Source: Flavobacteriaceae bacterium (lineage in GTDB: Bacteria > Bacteroidota > Bacteroidia > Flavobacteriales > Flavobacteriaceae). From it: a stretch of 47,809 nt of DNA. The DNA lies in assembly GCA_020627885.1 (NCBI GenBank), contig JAHDGB010000004.1, positions 1 through 47,809 on the forward strand, read 5' to 3'. The first letter of the stretch is position 1, and every line of letters begins with the position of its first letter. The position numbers and the translations under genes were made by a program. The notes under the pieces are model-generated. The model was not told the DNA's origin, ran no database searches, and worked only from the letters and a program-made list of their open reading frames with translations. Positions 36,051-44,734 of this stretch are shown here, piece after piece.

Positions 36051-36938
36051 TTAATTAGATATATATGGTATTAATCCGCGAAGCCCCATATCTACAACTT
36101 GTTCCCCTGCACTAGGTTCGTATTTGCCATCTACATTTACTTCGGTCCATTCAAAACTATTATTAACAGAGAAAGATAAAGTTATGGTAATGTCTTCATT
36201 TTCTTCTCCTGTAATTGTAAACTCATTTTCAAACTGGCCAGTAACAACACATGAGCCTTGTGGTATTGGAGAGGAGTTAAATATTGGGTTCGGAACAGTC
36301 GTTGCGCCTTCAGGAGCTTGCCCTTGAGTTGTAGTGCCCAACACATCAAAAGCCCAAAATCCTTGTAGTTTGTTCTCATTAATTTCTAACGGATCAGAAG
36401 TACTGCCATTAAAGTTTAACGATTCTATATAAGTGTTGTAGCCTACAAAACTTGCTAGCGTTCCGGTAAAATCCATTCCTGTAGCACTACGAACATCTAT
36501 ATCGCCTTCTTGGTAGGCTAACGAAATGCGTACCCAGTTATAGGTTCCTGGGGTTAATTGATTTAATGGAATGCTTAAGAAAACTTCTTTGTTTCCTGCA
36601 AATTTTGCGTTTTTAAAATCGATAGCTTTTTCTCCACCAATAGTCGTTTCCGAGCCTTCAAAAATTATTTCGCCCTCTCCTAGAAGAGTATTAGCACTTG
36701 GTGCAAATTCTATGTAATTAGCGCTCATCCTTGCAAAATTTGGAGACTGTGCTGCATTGCCAGCAGGAATTAACGCAAGTTCCCCTAAATTATTTAAACG
36801 TTTTTGAGTAGGGTCAAATTTAAATTTTATAATAAGTTGCTTTGATTCTTGAGGATTAGGAGTGCAGCAATCATCATTTGTTTTACAAGAATAAAGTAAA
36901 ATAGATAAGCTCAATAAAATTAATCGTATAATTTTCAT
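36051..36938 (-). CDS. Hypothetical surface lipoprotein
   Basis: A 295-residue protein with a lipoprotein signal (LILLSLSILLYSC, Cys near residue 18) followed by a Cys-rich linker (CKTNDDCC) and beta-rich sequence with alternating polar residues. The family is one of many beta-rich Bacteroidota lipoproteins of unknown role. Several aromatic residues and Gly/Asn turns suggest a beta sandwich. It is 41 bp downstream of the 926-residue BNR-repeat protein on the same strand and may be co-transcribed with it. I cannot name a substrate. Confidence 0.75.
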   Translation of the reverse strand: MKIIRLILLSLSILLYSCKTNDDCCTPNPQESKQLIIKFKFDPTQKRLNNLGELALIPAGNAAQSPNFARMSANYIEFAPSANTLLGEGEIIFEGSETTIGGEKAIDFKNAKFAGNKEVFLSIPLNQLTPGTYNWVRISLAYQEGDIDVRSATGMDFTGTLASFVGYNTYIESLNFNGSTSDPLEINENKLQGFWAFDVLGTTTQGQAPEGATTVPNPIFNSSPIPQGSCVVTGQFENEFTITGEENEDITITLSFSVNNSFEWTEVNVDGKYEPSAGEQVVDMGLRGLIPYISN

Positions 36939-36979
36939 GGGGTAATATTTTAGTTTTAATCATGTTAAGATAATAAAAA

Positions 36980-39760
36980 TTATTCTACAATTAACTCTTT
37001 TGATATGCCATTAATAGTAACACTATATTCCCCTTTAGGTAAATAATATTTATTGTTTTTTGCTTTAATAATATCTATACTCGTATTTTCTTTTAATAAT
37101 TTTTTTCTGCCTTTTTCGGTTATTGTTAAATCGTAGTCTATGTAATTAAACCCTTTGTCAGTCTCAACTTCAATAGTCTTTAATATTGATTTTTTATCTG
37201 ATTTAATTTCTATTTTAATGTTCGTTTTAACGTTACTAAAAAAATTAATTGTAGCACTAGGCTCATAAGGCTTCATCCATTTGCTCCATGAGTCGCCCCA
37301 TCTTGACGATTGTTTAATTGGTTTAATATTAAAAATGGTTATTGGGTTACGCATTAAATCTGGATTCATTTTTTGCAACGGTTCTACATTTGTTAAATAA
37401 ATGCTTCTGCCATGAGTGCCAATTAACAAATCGTTCGTATCTTCCTGAATTACAATATCGTGTACCGCTACAGCTGGTAAGTTATTAGAAAAAGCATTCC
37501 ATTTTTTTCCAGAATTAAAGGAGACATATGCACCGTTATCAGTTCCTATGTACAATAGGTTTTCATTTACAGGATCTTCCTTAATAACATTTACAGGAGC
37601 ATTTGAAACCCCAGAAACGATACTGGTCCATGTTTTTCCGTAATCATCACTTTTATAAACATAGGGCTTAAAATCGTCCCATCGGTAACCATTTAAAGTT
37701 AAGTAAACTCGTTCTTTTTTATGTTTGGAAGCAATAACTCGGCTTACCCATAAACTATCTGGGATTTTACTCGAAAGGTTGTTCCAACTTACTCCGCCAT
37801 CTTTAGTAATATGTACCAAACCATCGTCGGTACCAACATAAATAACTCCAAACTCAAAAGGCGATTCGCTAATAGTGGTTATTGTCCCATAAGCTACATT
37901 TCCTTTTTTTCCGCCTTCGGTTAGGTCGTTAGAGATAGCACTCCAATCTTTTCCTTGGTTTAAAGATCGCATGAGTTTATTAGCGCCTAGGTATAAAATG
38001 TCTTGATTATGACGTGATAAATGTATAGGTGTTTGCCAGTTAAAACGATAAGGGCTTTCTCCTAATTTATGCTTAGGCTTAATAGACTCTCTTGCATCGG
38101 TTAAAAGATTTAAACGGTAATAATTACCAAATTGAAAGCCAGTATATATAATATTATTGTTACGATTATCTATCTCTATTTGCATACCATCGCCTCCCAT
38201 AATACTTTTCCATGGGTATTGACCATTTTGGTGCCATCTTTTATTTTCTGGTGCATTATGAGCGCCTTTCCAAACACCGTTATCTTGTAGCCCACCGTAT
38301 ACATTGTAAGGTGTTGCATGGTCTACATTAATAGCATAGAATTGACCCACAGCTGGACTATTGTTTTTTATCCAGTTTTTTCCATCATCGTAAGTAATAT
38401 TTACACCACCATCATTTCCGTTTATTAAATGCTTAGGATTGTTAGGATTTATCCATAAGGCATGATGATCGGCATGAACATTCTCAGCACTAATGGATGT
38501 AAATGTTTTCCCGCCATCTTTAGACTTTATAATAGGAACACCATAAATGTATATGTTGTCTTTATTATTAGGAGCAACATAAATATGACCAAAATAATAC
38601 CCATAGCTGTAATAGATGTCGTCTAAATAATCGCGATGTGTTTTTTTCCACGTTTTTCCACCATCAGTACTTTTGTATACTTCAGCACCAATAACAGGAG
38701 TGTCGAATAACATGGTATTTGCGTCTTCAAGATAATGAGCAATATCTATAGGTTTAATACTGCCGCTTTTAATCATTTGTTTTACATTTTCTGCTTTATA
38801 TTTTTGTTGAAAGTCATTTGTTTTAAGGAAACGATTTAATTTTTTGTTATCAATACTTAAAAGTTGAGAAACCTTCATCGTTTTAAAATCTTCTTTTTGC
38901 AGTCTTCTTACTTGTTCTTTTTCATCTTTAATAGGGCGCCTATTTTGGTTATCGTGCACGGCATAGACTATGTTATCATCGTAAACTGCCAATCCTATTC
39001 GACCTACACCATTACCAGTAGGGAATCCGCTTGTTTTAGTAGAAATTCTTACCCATGTTTCCCCGGCATCTGTACTTTTAAATAGTGCCGAATTATTACC
39101 ATTACCATTAAAATTCCATGCTTTTCTGTCTTTAGTCCAAGAAGAAGCAAACATAATATTGTAGTTATTTGGAGAATGCTGTAAATCAATTATTCCGCTA
39201 ACATCATCTATAAATAATGTTTTAATCCATGTTTTTCCTCCATCTTTAGTTTTGTAGATGCCTCTTTCTTCATTTTTAGAATACAAATGCCCTGTTACAC
39301 CTACCACCAATTCGTTAGCATTATTGGGGTTAATTAAAATACGGCCTATATGATGCGATTCTGGCAAACCTGCAAATTCCCATGAGGCTCCGTTATTTGT
39401 CGATTTTAATAAACCTATTCCTGCGTAGGAAGAACGCGAACTATTATTTTCTCCTGTACCTACCCATATGGTTCTTGTTTTCCAGTCTACAGCAATATCT
39501 CCAACATTTTGCGTTTTAGCCGTATCTAATATAGGAGTAAAGCTTGTGCCATTATTTGTAGTATGCCATACACCTCCCGAGGCATAGCCTACATAAAATT
39601 CAATAGGGTTTTCAGGGTTTACAGCCAAATCAGTAACACGACCACTCATAACAGTAGGGCCAATATTTTTAAAAGGGACATTTTTAACTATGGAAGACTG
39701 CTGCGCATTAATTTTAATGAAAAAGAATATGAAGAATACGAGGGAAAATTTAGAAGACAT
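36980..39760 (-). CDS. Secreted sortilin/BNR-repeat (VPS10-like) protein
   Basis: A 926-residue protein with a short signal peptide (about residues 1-20). It has at least ten Asp-box-like BNR motifs, for example STNNGASWEF, KTKDGGKTWIK, KSTDAGETWVR, KSTDGGKTWKK, TKDGGVSWNN and KSDDYGKTWTS. These mark a many-bladed beta-propeller as in sortilin (VPS10) and sialidase-type folds. Annotations in this phylum often say glycosyl hydrolase, but I see no catalytic residues that support hydrolysis. The C-terminal 120 residues are a separate beta domain, and no T9SS tail is obvious. It probably binds or processes extracellular polymers (inference). Confidence 0.88.
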   Translation of the reverse strand: MSSKFSLVFFIFFFIKINAQQSSIVKNVPFKNIGPTVMSGRVTDLAVNPENPIEFYVGYASGGVWHTTNNGTSFTPILDTAKTQNVGDIAVDWKTRTIWVGTGENNSSRSSYAGIGLLKSTNNGASWEFAGLPESHHIGRILINPNNANELVVGVTGHLYSKNEERGIYKTKDGGKTWIKTLFIDDVSGIIDLQHSPNNYNIMFASSWTKDRKAWNFNGNGNNSALFKSTDAGETWVRISTKTSGFPTGNGVGRIGLAVYDDNIVYAVHDNQNRRPIKDEKEQVRRLQKEDFKTMKVSQLLSIDNKKLNRFLKTNDFQQKYKAENVKQMIKSGSIKPIDIAHYLEDANTMLFDTPVIGAEVYKSTDGGKTWKKTHRDYLDDIYYSYGYYFGHIYVAPNNKDNIYIYGVPIIKSKDGGKTFTSISAENVHADHHALWINPNNPKHLINGNDGGVNITYDDGKNWIKNNSPAVGQFYAINVDHATPYNVYGGLQDNGVWKGAHNAPENKRWHQNGQYPWKSIMGGDGMQIEIDNRNNNIIYTGFQFGNYYRLNLLTDARESIKPKHKLGESPYRFNWQTPIHLSRHNQDILYLGANKLMRSLNQGKDWSAISNDLTEGGKKGNVAYGTITTISESPFEFGVIYVGTDDGLVHITKDGGVSWNNLSSKIPDSLWVSRVIASKHKKERVYLTLNGYRWDDFKPYVYKSDDYGKTWTSIVSGVSNAPVNVIKEDPVNENLLYIGTDNGAYVSFNSGKKWNAFSNNLPAVAVHDIVIQEDTNDLLIGTHGRSIYLTNVEPLQKMNPDLMRNPITIFNIKPIKQSSRWGDSWSKWMKPYEPSATINFFSNVKTNIKIEIKSDKKSILKTIEVETDKGFNYIDYDLTITEKGRKKLLKENTSIDIIKAKNNKYYLPKGEYSVTINGISKELIVE

Positions 39761-39949
39761 AAGTGCTAAATATTAAAAGTAGCTCAAGATAGTTAAACAT
39801 TACAAAAAAAAACACCCAGTCTCATCATATTTTTATTAAAAACAGACTAAGTAATAAACTTATATTTAAATGTTTAAACTGTTTTTTCTTCGAGCTTAAA
39901 AAATAATTCACTAAATTACTTACTAATTAACTAAATAAAACACAATATA

Positions 39950-40255
39950 ATGGAAGAGTATTTACCTTTAATCATTCAACTTGTAACTGGTGCCGCTGGC
40001 GGTAACATAGCAGGTAAACTTATGAGTAATTTATCTTTAGGAACTGTTGGAAATACAATTGCCGGACTTTTGGGCGGGGGTATTGGAGGACAAGTTCTGG
40101 GTATGTTAGGCCTAGGAGGAGGTGCTGAAGTTGCAGAGGCTGCATCTAGCATGGATTTAAGTAGCATTCTAGGAAGTGTTGCTGGTGGTGGTGTTGGAGG
40201 AGGTATTATCATGGCCATAGTAGGTTTCATTAAAAAAGCCATGAATAAAGGATAA
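39950..40255 (+). CDS. Small glycine-rich hydrophobic protein
   Basis: A 101-residue protein rich in Gly, Ala and Leu, with repeated GG and GLLGGGIGGQVLGMLGLGGG stretches and a basic end (KKAMNKG). It looks like a compact membrane-active or glycine-zipper peptide family seen in many Bacteroidota, with no proven role. There is no signal peptide. The gene is isolated: 189 bp upstream to the BNR-repeat gene (divergent) and a perfect terminator right after it, which suggests a separately controlled and well-expressed transcript. The ATG at 39950 is the first in frame. Confidence 0.7.
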   Translation: MEEYLPLIIQLVTGAAGGNIAGKLMSNLSLGTVGNTIAGLLGGGIGGQVLGMLGLGGGAEVAEAASSMDLSSILGSVAGGGVGGGIIMAIVGFIKKAMNKG

Positions 40256-40282
40256 ATTATTATCTTATTTTCAAAGTATTAA

Positions 40283-40312
40283 AAAAGGAGCTTAACAAAT
40301 TAAGCTCCTTTT
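40283..40312 (+). terminator. Strong intrinsic terminator after the Gly-rich gene
   Basis: AAAAGGAGCTTAA (40283-40295) pairs with TTAAGCTCCTTTT (40300-40312) over all 13 bases around the loop CAAA, ending in a T-run. It closes the transcript of the Gly-rich gene. Confidence 0.9.
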
Positions 40313-40364
40313 CTATTTATAGAAAATGATTAATTTGCATTTTCAATGTTATCAAACCTAAAAA

Positions 40365-40949
40365 GTGACCGCAAATAAAGACCGTTTAGAGCATTACATT
40401 CAAACCATTATTAACGATGAATCGTTAGAAAGCACATTGCCAGAAATATGCAATGCTTTTTCTTTAATAGAGGTAAAAAAGAACGATTTTTTTGTTAGAG
40501 AAGGTACTGTTTGTAAATATTTTTGCTATGTAGATAGCGGTATTTTACAACATTCAATAACTGTTTTAGGCGAAAACAAAACAACATATTTAGCTTTAAG
40601 GCAATCGTTTACTTCAGCTTTAAATAGCTTTAAAAATAAACAACCTTCAAGAAAAAACATTAAAGCATTGAGCGATTGTAGTTTGTGGGTTGTTAATTTC
40701 GAAGCTTTTCATAATTTGCTAGAAAACAATATTGGCTTCAATACTTTTTATTATAACTTAATTGAAAATCAGATTTTTTTAATTGACGACTACCGTATCG
40801 ATTTACTTACCTTATCCCCTGAAGCGCGTTATAAAAAACTGTTAAATAATGAACCTCATTTATTGCAAGAGGTTCCACTCCATTATTTGGCTTCTTTTTT
40901 AGGGATTTCTTCTCGGCATATGACCAGAATTAGAAAAAATATTAAATAA
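40365..40949 (+). CDS. Crp/Fnr-type transcriptional regulator
   Basis: A 194-residue protein with a cyclic-nucleotide-binding-like beta-barrel (about 20-125), a helix, and a C-terminal helix-turn-helix (VPLHYLASFLGISSRHMTRIRKNI, about 168-192). The residues that bind cAMP in true Crp (RAEPSS-type) are not obvious, and no Cys cluster for Fe-S is seen, so the signal is unknown. The start is GTG at 40365. The gene is 110 bp before aminopeptidase P and might control it. Confidence 0.88.
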   Translation: MTANKDRLEHYIQTIINDESLESTLPEICNAFSLIEVKKNDFFVREGTVCKYFCYVDSGILQHSITVLGENKTTYLALRQSFTSALNSFKNKQPSRKNIKALSDCSLWVVNFEAFHNLLENNIGFNTFYYNLIENQIFLIDDYRIDLLTLSPEARYKKLLNNEPHLLQEVPLHYLASFLGISSRHMTRIRKNIK

Positions 40950-41058
40950 AAAGGACATATGGCTACTTAAATAAAATAAGTGTTAAGTATTTTTGGCAAG
41001 TATCAAATTAAAAATCATTCTTTCAATTTGGTATACGTTGAATAAAAAAATAATTTAT

Positions 41059-42348
41059 ATGAAATATCATCAAATAGATAGTAGTCTCTTTATAAAAAAC
41101 CGAAAAAATTTTAAAGCACAAATGCTACCAAAAAGCATAGCGGTTTTTAACTCCAATGATATTTATCCCGTAAGTGCAGATTCAACCTTACCTTTTGAGC
41201 AACATCGCGATATTTTTTATCTCAGTGGTGTCGATCAAGAAGAAAGTATTTTGGTCCTTTTTCCAGATTGCCCTAATGAGAAACATAGAGAGATTTTATT
41301 TTTGAAAGAAACAAATGCCCATATTGCGGTATGGGAAGGTGAAAAATTAACGAAAGAGGCCGCTTTAAAAACAAGCGGTATAAAAACAGTTTACTGGTTA
41401 GAAGATATGGAAAAAGTGTTTTCCGAAATTATGACGCAATGTGATATTGTTTATATAAATACCAATGAGCATTATAGAGCAAATGTAGAAACTCAAACTA
41501 GAGAAGATCGTTTTACAAAATGGTTAAAAGAAAAATACCCCGCACATAGTGTAGCAAAAAGCAACCCTATTTTACAACGGTTAAGGTCTGTTAAAGATAA
41601 CATAGAAATAGATTTAATACAAACAGCTTGCTCTATTACCGAGAAAGGATTTAGACGTGTTTTAGAGTTTGTGAAACCTGGTGTATGGGAGTTTGAAATA
41701 GAGGCAGAATATATTCACGAATTTACAAGAAATCGCTCAAAGAAATTTGCATATACACCAATTATAGCTTCTGGAAACAATGCTAATGTTTTGCATTACA
41801 TAGAAAATAATAAACAGTGTAAAGCCGGCGATCTTATTTTAATGGATGTTGGTGCAGAGTACGCAAATTATGCAAGTGATATGACACGAACAATACCTGT
41901 TTCTGGACGTTTTACTAAACGCCAGAAAGAAGTGTATAATGCAGTAAATAGAGTAAAAGAAGCAGCGACAAAATTATTAACACCAGGAACTATTTGGGCT
42001 CAGTACCATATTGAAGTTGGCAAGCTAATGACTAGCGAGTTATTAGGATTAGGATTAATTGATAAGGCAGATGTAAAAAATGAAAACCCAGATTGGCCAG
42101 CTTATAAGAAATATTTTATGCATGGCACCTCTCATCATATGGGGTTAGATACGCACGATTATGGCATTTTAACCGAGCCAATGCAAGAAAATATGGTATT
42201 TACTGTTGAACCTGGAATATACATTCCTGATGAAGGTTTTGGCATTCGGTTAGAGGATGATGTTGTTATCCAAAAGACAGGTGTACCTTTTAATTTAATG
42301 AGCAATATTCCGATAGAAGCCGATGAAATTGAAACGTTAATGAATTAA
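41059..42348 (+). CDS. pepP: Xaa-Pro aminopeptidase (aminopeptidase P family, M24)
   Basis: An enzyme of 429 residues, if the start is the ATG at 41059 (MKYHQIDSSLFIKN). An upstream TTG at 40993 would add 22 residues that do not look like family sequence. The creatinase-like N-domain begins with NSNDIYP...LPFEQHRDIFYLSGV. The C-terminal pita-bread domain has the metal site residues: DVGAEYANYASDMTRT (two Asp), HGTSHHMGLDTHD (His), EPGIYIP (Glu) and the late RLEDDV (Glu). It releases an N-terminal residue before proline. It is followed by a terminator. Confidence 0.95.
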   Translation: MKYHQIDSSLFIKNRKNFKAQMLPKSIAVFNSNDIYPVSADSTLPFEQHRDIFYLSGVDQEESILVLFPDCPNEKHREILFLKETNAHIAVWEGEKLTKEAALKTSGIKTVYWLEDMEKVFSEIMTQCDIVYINTNEHYRANVETQTREDRFTKWLKEKYPAHSVAKSNPILQRLRSVKDNIEIDLIQTACSITEKGFRRVLEFVKPGVWEFEIEAEYIHEFTRNRSKKFAYTPIIASGNNANVLHYIENNKQCKAGDLILMDVGAEYANYASDMTRTIPVSGRFTKRQKEVYNAVNRVKEAATKLLTPGTIWAQYHIEVGKLMTSELLGLGLIDKADVKNENPDWPAYKKYFMHGTSHHMGLDTHDYGILTEPMQENMVFTVEPGIYIPDEGFGIRLEDDVVIQKTGVPFNLMSNIPIEADEIETLMN

Positions 42349-42385
42349 TATTGTTTTTTAGCATAATTTATTCTTAATAAATAAT

Positions 42386-42421
42386 AAATCATCCTAAACT
42401 AGTTTTGGGATGATTTTTTTT
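42386..42421 (+). terminator. Intrinsic terminator after pepP
   Basis: AAATCATCC (42386-42394) pairs with GGATGATTT (42408-42416) and the stem continues with AAAC/GTTT inside. A T-run of eight runs to 42421. It lies 40-70 bp after the pepP stop. Confidence 0.85.
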
Positions 42422-42497
42422 GTAGATATTAAACCATTCCTTTTGGTGGTTTCTACAATGAGCCATATATTTATAATAAATTAACTGTAAAATTTTA

Positions 42498-42854
42498 GTG
42501 AATTTTTTAAACACCTTTAAAGTTTTTATGTTCTTTTTTACTGCAATTACTATTTCATCATGTAGTAATGATAATAACTTAATTGGAAAGTGACAAAGAA
42601 GCGATTTTAATAATGAGTTTAAATATAATTTGGTTTTCTATCCTGATAGTACAGGATATACTACATTGCGAGAAGGGAGTATGGAAGCGCAGATTACTTC
42701 TAGTCTTAGATCGTTTAATTGGGCTGTAAATGATAATTTATTGCAACTAAATTTTGATAATAAAGAAATTATAAAAACAAAATTTTCTGTTAATAATGAT
42801 GGCCAACTCTTTTTGAGTGATTTTACAGATTTATACTTTAATAAGCTTGATTAA
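42498..42854 (+). pseudogene. Lipocalin-like lipoprotein interrupted by a TGA stop
   Basis: From GTG 42498 (or ATG 42528) the frame encodes a lipoprotein signal with lipobox SSC (Cys codon at 42561), then SNDNNLIGK, and stops at TGA 42591-42593. The same frame continues without interruption as QRSDFNNEFKYNLVFYPDST, then SFNWAVNDNLLQLNF and a final FTDLYFNKLD, ending at TAA 42854. A change of TGG to TGA would turn LIGKW, the usual opening of lipocalin-like proteins in this phylum, into LIGK-stop. The intact product would be about 118 residues. It sits between pepP and the 2-hydroxyacid dehydrogenase. Confidence 0.65.
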
Positions 42855-42870
42855 TTTTAAACTAAATAAT

Positions 42871-43815
42871 CTAGCTGTTAAAGTGTTTCTTAATTTTATC
42901 GACTATAGTTTGAGCTAGTTTTTCTTTGCTTTCTATTGTCCAGCCAGCAACATGTGGAGATAGTATTACATTTTGTGCCTTTATCAAGTAATTAAATGCT
43001 TCGGGAAGCTCATTCGTTGTATTAAATAAGTTCTCAAACGATTTTTTTTCATATTCTAAAACATCCAAACCAGCACCTAATATTTTTTTGCTTTTTAAAG
43101 CAGAAACAAGATCTTTAGTAACTACACTTGTTCCCCTTGCTGTATTAATTAACCAAAACGGATTTTTAAAAGCATTAATAAATTTAGAATTAACCATATC
43201 TATAGTTAAAGGTGTTTGCGGGGTATGTAAACTCAATACATTAGCTTGCTGTTGTAGTTTGCTTAATGACACCTGTTTTGCATTGTCATCACCTACATTT
43301 GGTTTTATGTCATAGCATAAAACGGTAACATCAAACCCTCTTAGTTTTTTTGCAAACGCTTTTCCCATATTACCATAGCCAATTAATCCTACGGTTTTTC
43401 CATTTAGTTCTATACCTCTATTGTCTTCCCTTAGCCATAACCCTTGTCGTACCTCATGATCCGCCTTATTTAATTTGTTAAACAAGCTGAGCAACATCGC
43501 TAAGCTGTGTTCTCCTACTGCATTACTATTACCTTCTGGGGCAGCAATAAGCTTAACACCTTTGTTTTTAGCATAATTACAATCAATATTTTCTAAACCT
43601 GCACCAACACGGCCAATAAATTTTAATTGTTTTGCAGCATCTAAAAACGATTGGTCTATTGAAAAACGACTACGAATAATAAGACCATCATAGTTATGTA
43701 TATTGTTTTGTACTTCGGTTTTAGAAGACGTGTAATCCTCATCGTTGGTATAGCCTAACTGATTAAGTTGACTTATAAGTAATGGGTGGTTGCTGTCTAA
43801 ATGAAGTATTTTCAT
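42871..43815 (-). CDS. 2-hydroxyacid dehydrogenase family protein (phosphoglycerate dehydrogenase-like)
   Basis: A 314-residue NAD-dependent enzyme of the D-isomer-specific 2-hydroxyacid dehydrogenase family. The nucleotide-binding motif VGLIGYGNMGKAFAKKL is near residue 142. The catalytic set is recognisable: Arg in NTARGTSVV, Glu in VLEYEKKSF and His in LSPHVAGWTIES. It is shorter than classical SerA and lacks an ACT domain, so substrate assignment as 3-phosphoglycerate is not certain; glyoxylate or hydroxypyruvate are other options. It converges on the pseudogene at 42498. Confidence 0.88.
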   Translation of the reverse strand: MKILHLDSNHPLLISQLNQLGYTNDEDYTSSKTEVQNNIHNYDGLIIRSRFSIDQSFLDAAKQLKFIGRVGAGLENIDCNYAKNKGVKLIAAPEGNSNAVGEHSLAMLLSLFNKLNKADHEVRQGLWLREDNRGIELNGKTVGLIGYGNMGKAFAKKLRGFDVTVLCYDIKPNVGDDNAKQVSLSKLQQQANVLSLHTPQTPLTIDMVNSKFINAFKNPFWLINTARGTSVVTKDLVSALKSKKILGAGLDVLEYEKKSFENLFNTTNELPEAFNYLIKAQNVILSPHVAGWTIESKEKLAQTIVDKIKKHFNS

Positions 43816-44137
43816 GGTGTTTTTTTATATGTTGTAATATAAAAAAAGATCCTAAAAAAGGGCTGTTTTATTACTCTAACTTCTTAGTGATATTTTAATA
43901 CTAAATAAGCCTCCAAATAGTCTGTTAAATTCTTTTTTTTGGTAATAAGTTAATCAACTTATATGTACCAAAAACACAAAAAAAGGGTCGAATAATTAAG
44001 TTATGGGCTTTTTTGTCCCATTAGAAACACTACCTCCACACTTGTCCATTGATAGGTATGAGTATTTTGAGTAAAAAAATGTATTTTTAAATGCAAAAAG
44101 AAATATTCTATTATATTGAACTAGTAACATACCATAC
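43816..44137. other. Intergenic region (322 bp) with the first copy of a direct repeat
   Basis: A 322-bp gap between the divergent dehydrogenase and double-HTH genes. It contains one recognisable element, the repeat at 43981-44023. The rest is A+T-rich with no open frame I would call. Confidence 0.6.
43981..44023 (+). repeat. Direct repeat copy 1 with internal hairpin
   Basis: This 43-bp sequence begins AAAAGGGTCGAATAA and ends TTTTTTGTCCCATTA. It aligns with 44660-44703 with only five substitutions and one one-base gap. It includes a small inverted repeat (ATGGG ... CCCAT around a T-run). It lies 114 bp upstream of the double-HTH gene, in the same orientation as that gene. It could be an operator, a terminator-like signal or the scar of an insertion. 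Confidence 0.75.
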
Positions 44138-44626
44138 ATGAGAAAAACAAAAAATATAGGAGAGAATATATGTTATTTCAGGAATTTAAGAGGATTAACA
44201 AAAACAGAACTCGCAAATAAAATACAGGTAGATATAACAACTATAATGCACTATGAGCAAAATAAATATTCTCCCAAAAATGAAAAGCTAAGAAAGATTG
44301 CCCTAGTATTAAATTTAGAAGATGAAAATATTTTAAAAAGACCTTTAAAGATTAAAAATAAAAGCAATAGAATACTAATTAGAATAGGAAATAATATTCG
44401 TTTTTATAGGTTAAAAATGGGGTTGAATCAAAAAGAATTAGCCAAAAAAGCAAAACTAAGTGAAGCTGTTATTTCTGAGTATGAGAATAATAAAATTAAG
44501 CATAATCCGGTGGTTTTAAAAAAAATAGGAAAAGCTTTGGAGTTAAAAGACTTTAATATTTTGATGGCGAGCAATAATAAAAAACTTGATAAGCCTTATT
44601 TAGTTTTAGAGGGTAAAGAATTTTAA
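44138..44626 (+). CDS. Protein with two tandem XRE-family helix-turn-helix domains
   Basis: A 162-residue protein with two HTH_3-like domains. The first spans about residues 8-60 (GENICYFRNLRGLTKTELANKI...ITTIMHYEQNKYSP), the second about 82-135 (GNNIRFYRLKMGLNQKELAKKAKLSEAVISEYENNKI). A basic linker joins them. The protein has no other domain. Two HTH units in one chain suggest binding to paired sites, or an origin by internal duplication. It lies between two copies of a 44-bp repeat, one upstream of it and one between it and the next gene. Autoregulation and control of that neighbour is an attractive inference. Confidence 0.85.
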   Translation: MRKTKNIGENICYFRNLRGLTKTELANKIQVDITTIMHYEQNKYSPKNEKLRKIALVLNLEDENILKRPLKIKNKSNRILIRIGNNIRFYRLKMGLNQKELAKKAKLSEAVISEYENNKIKHNPVVLKKIGKALELKDFNILMASNNKKLDKPYLVLEGKEF

Positions 44627-44659
44627 TATTTAAAATATAAAAATGCTTTATCTTGTATA

Positions 44660-44703
44660 AAAAGGGTTCAAATAAATAAGTTGTGGGATTTTTTGCCCCA
44701 TTA
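44660..44703 (+). repeat. Direct repeat copy 2
   Basis: Starts AAAAGGGTTCAAATAAATAAG and ends TTTTTTGCCCCATTA. It differs from copy 1 (43981) at five positions plus one extra base. It lies 32 bp upstream of the secreted-protein pseudogene and in the same orientation as both genes. The internal inverted repeat has TGGG...CCCA conserved. Confidence 0.75.
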
Positions 44704-44734
44704 AGTATGCTGTAAGTAATTAAAAATATCGAAA

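Noticed and set aside
36980-39760. BNR-repeat protein as a sialidase or glycosyl hydrolase
   Set aside because: Asp-box motifs mark a propeller fold only; no sialidase arginine triad or catalytic Asp/Glu pattern was recognised.
44660-44703. tRNA-like T-arm (GGGTTCAAAT)
   Set aside because: No matching acceptor, D or anticodon stems around it; it is part of the 44-bp repeat instead.
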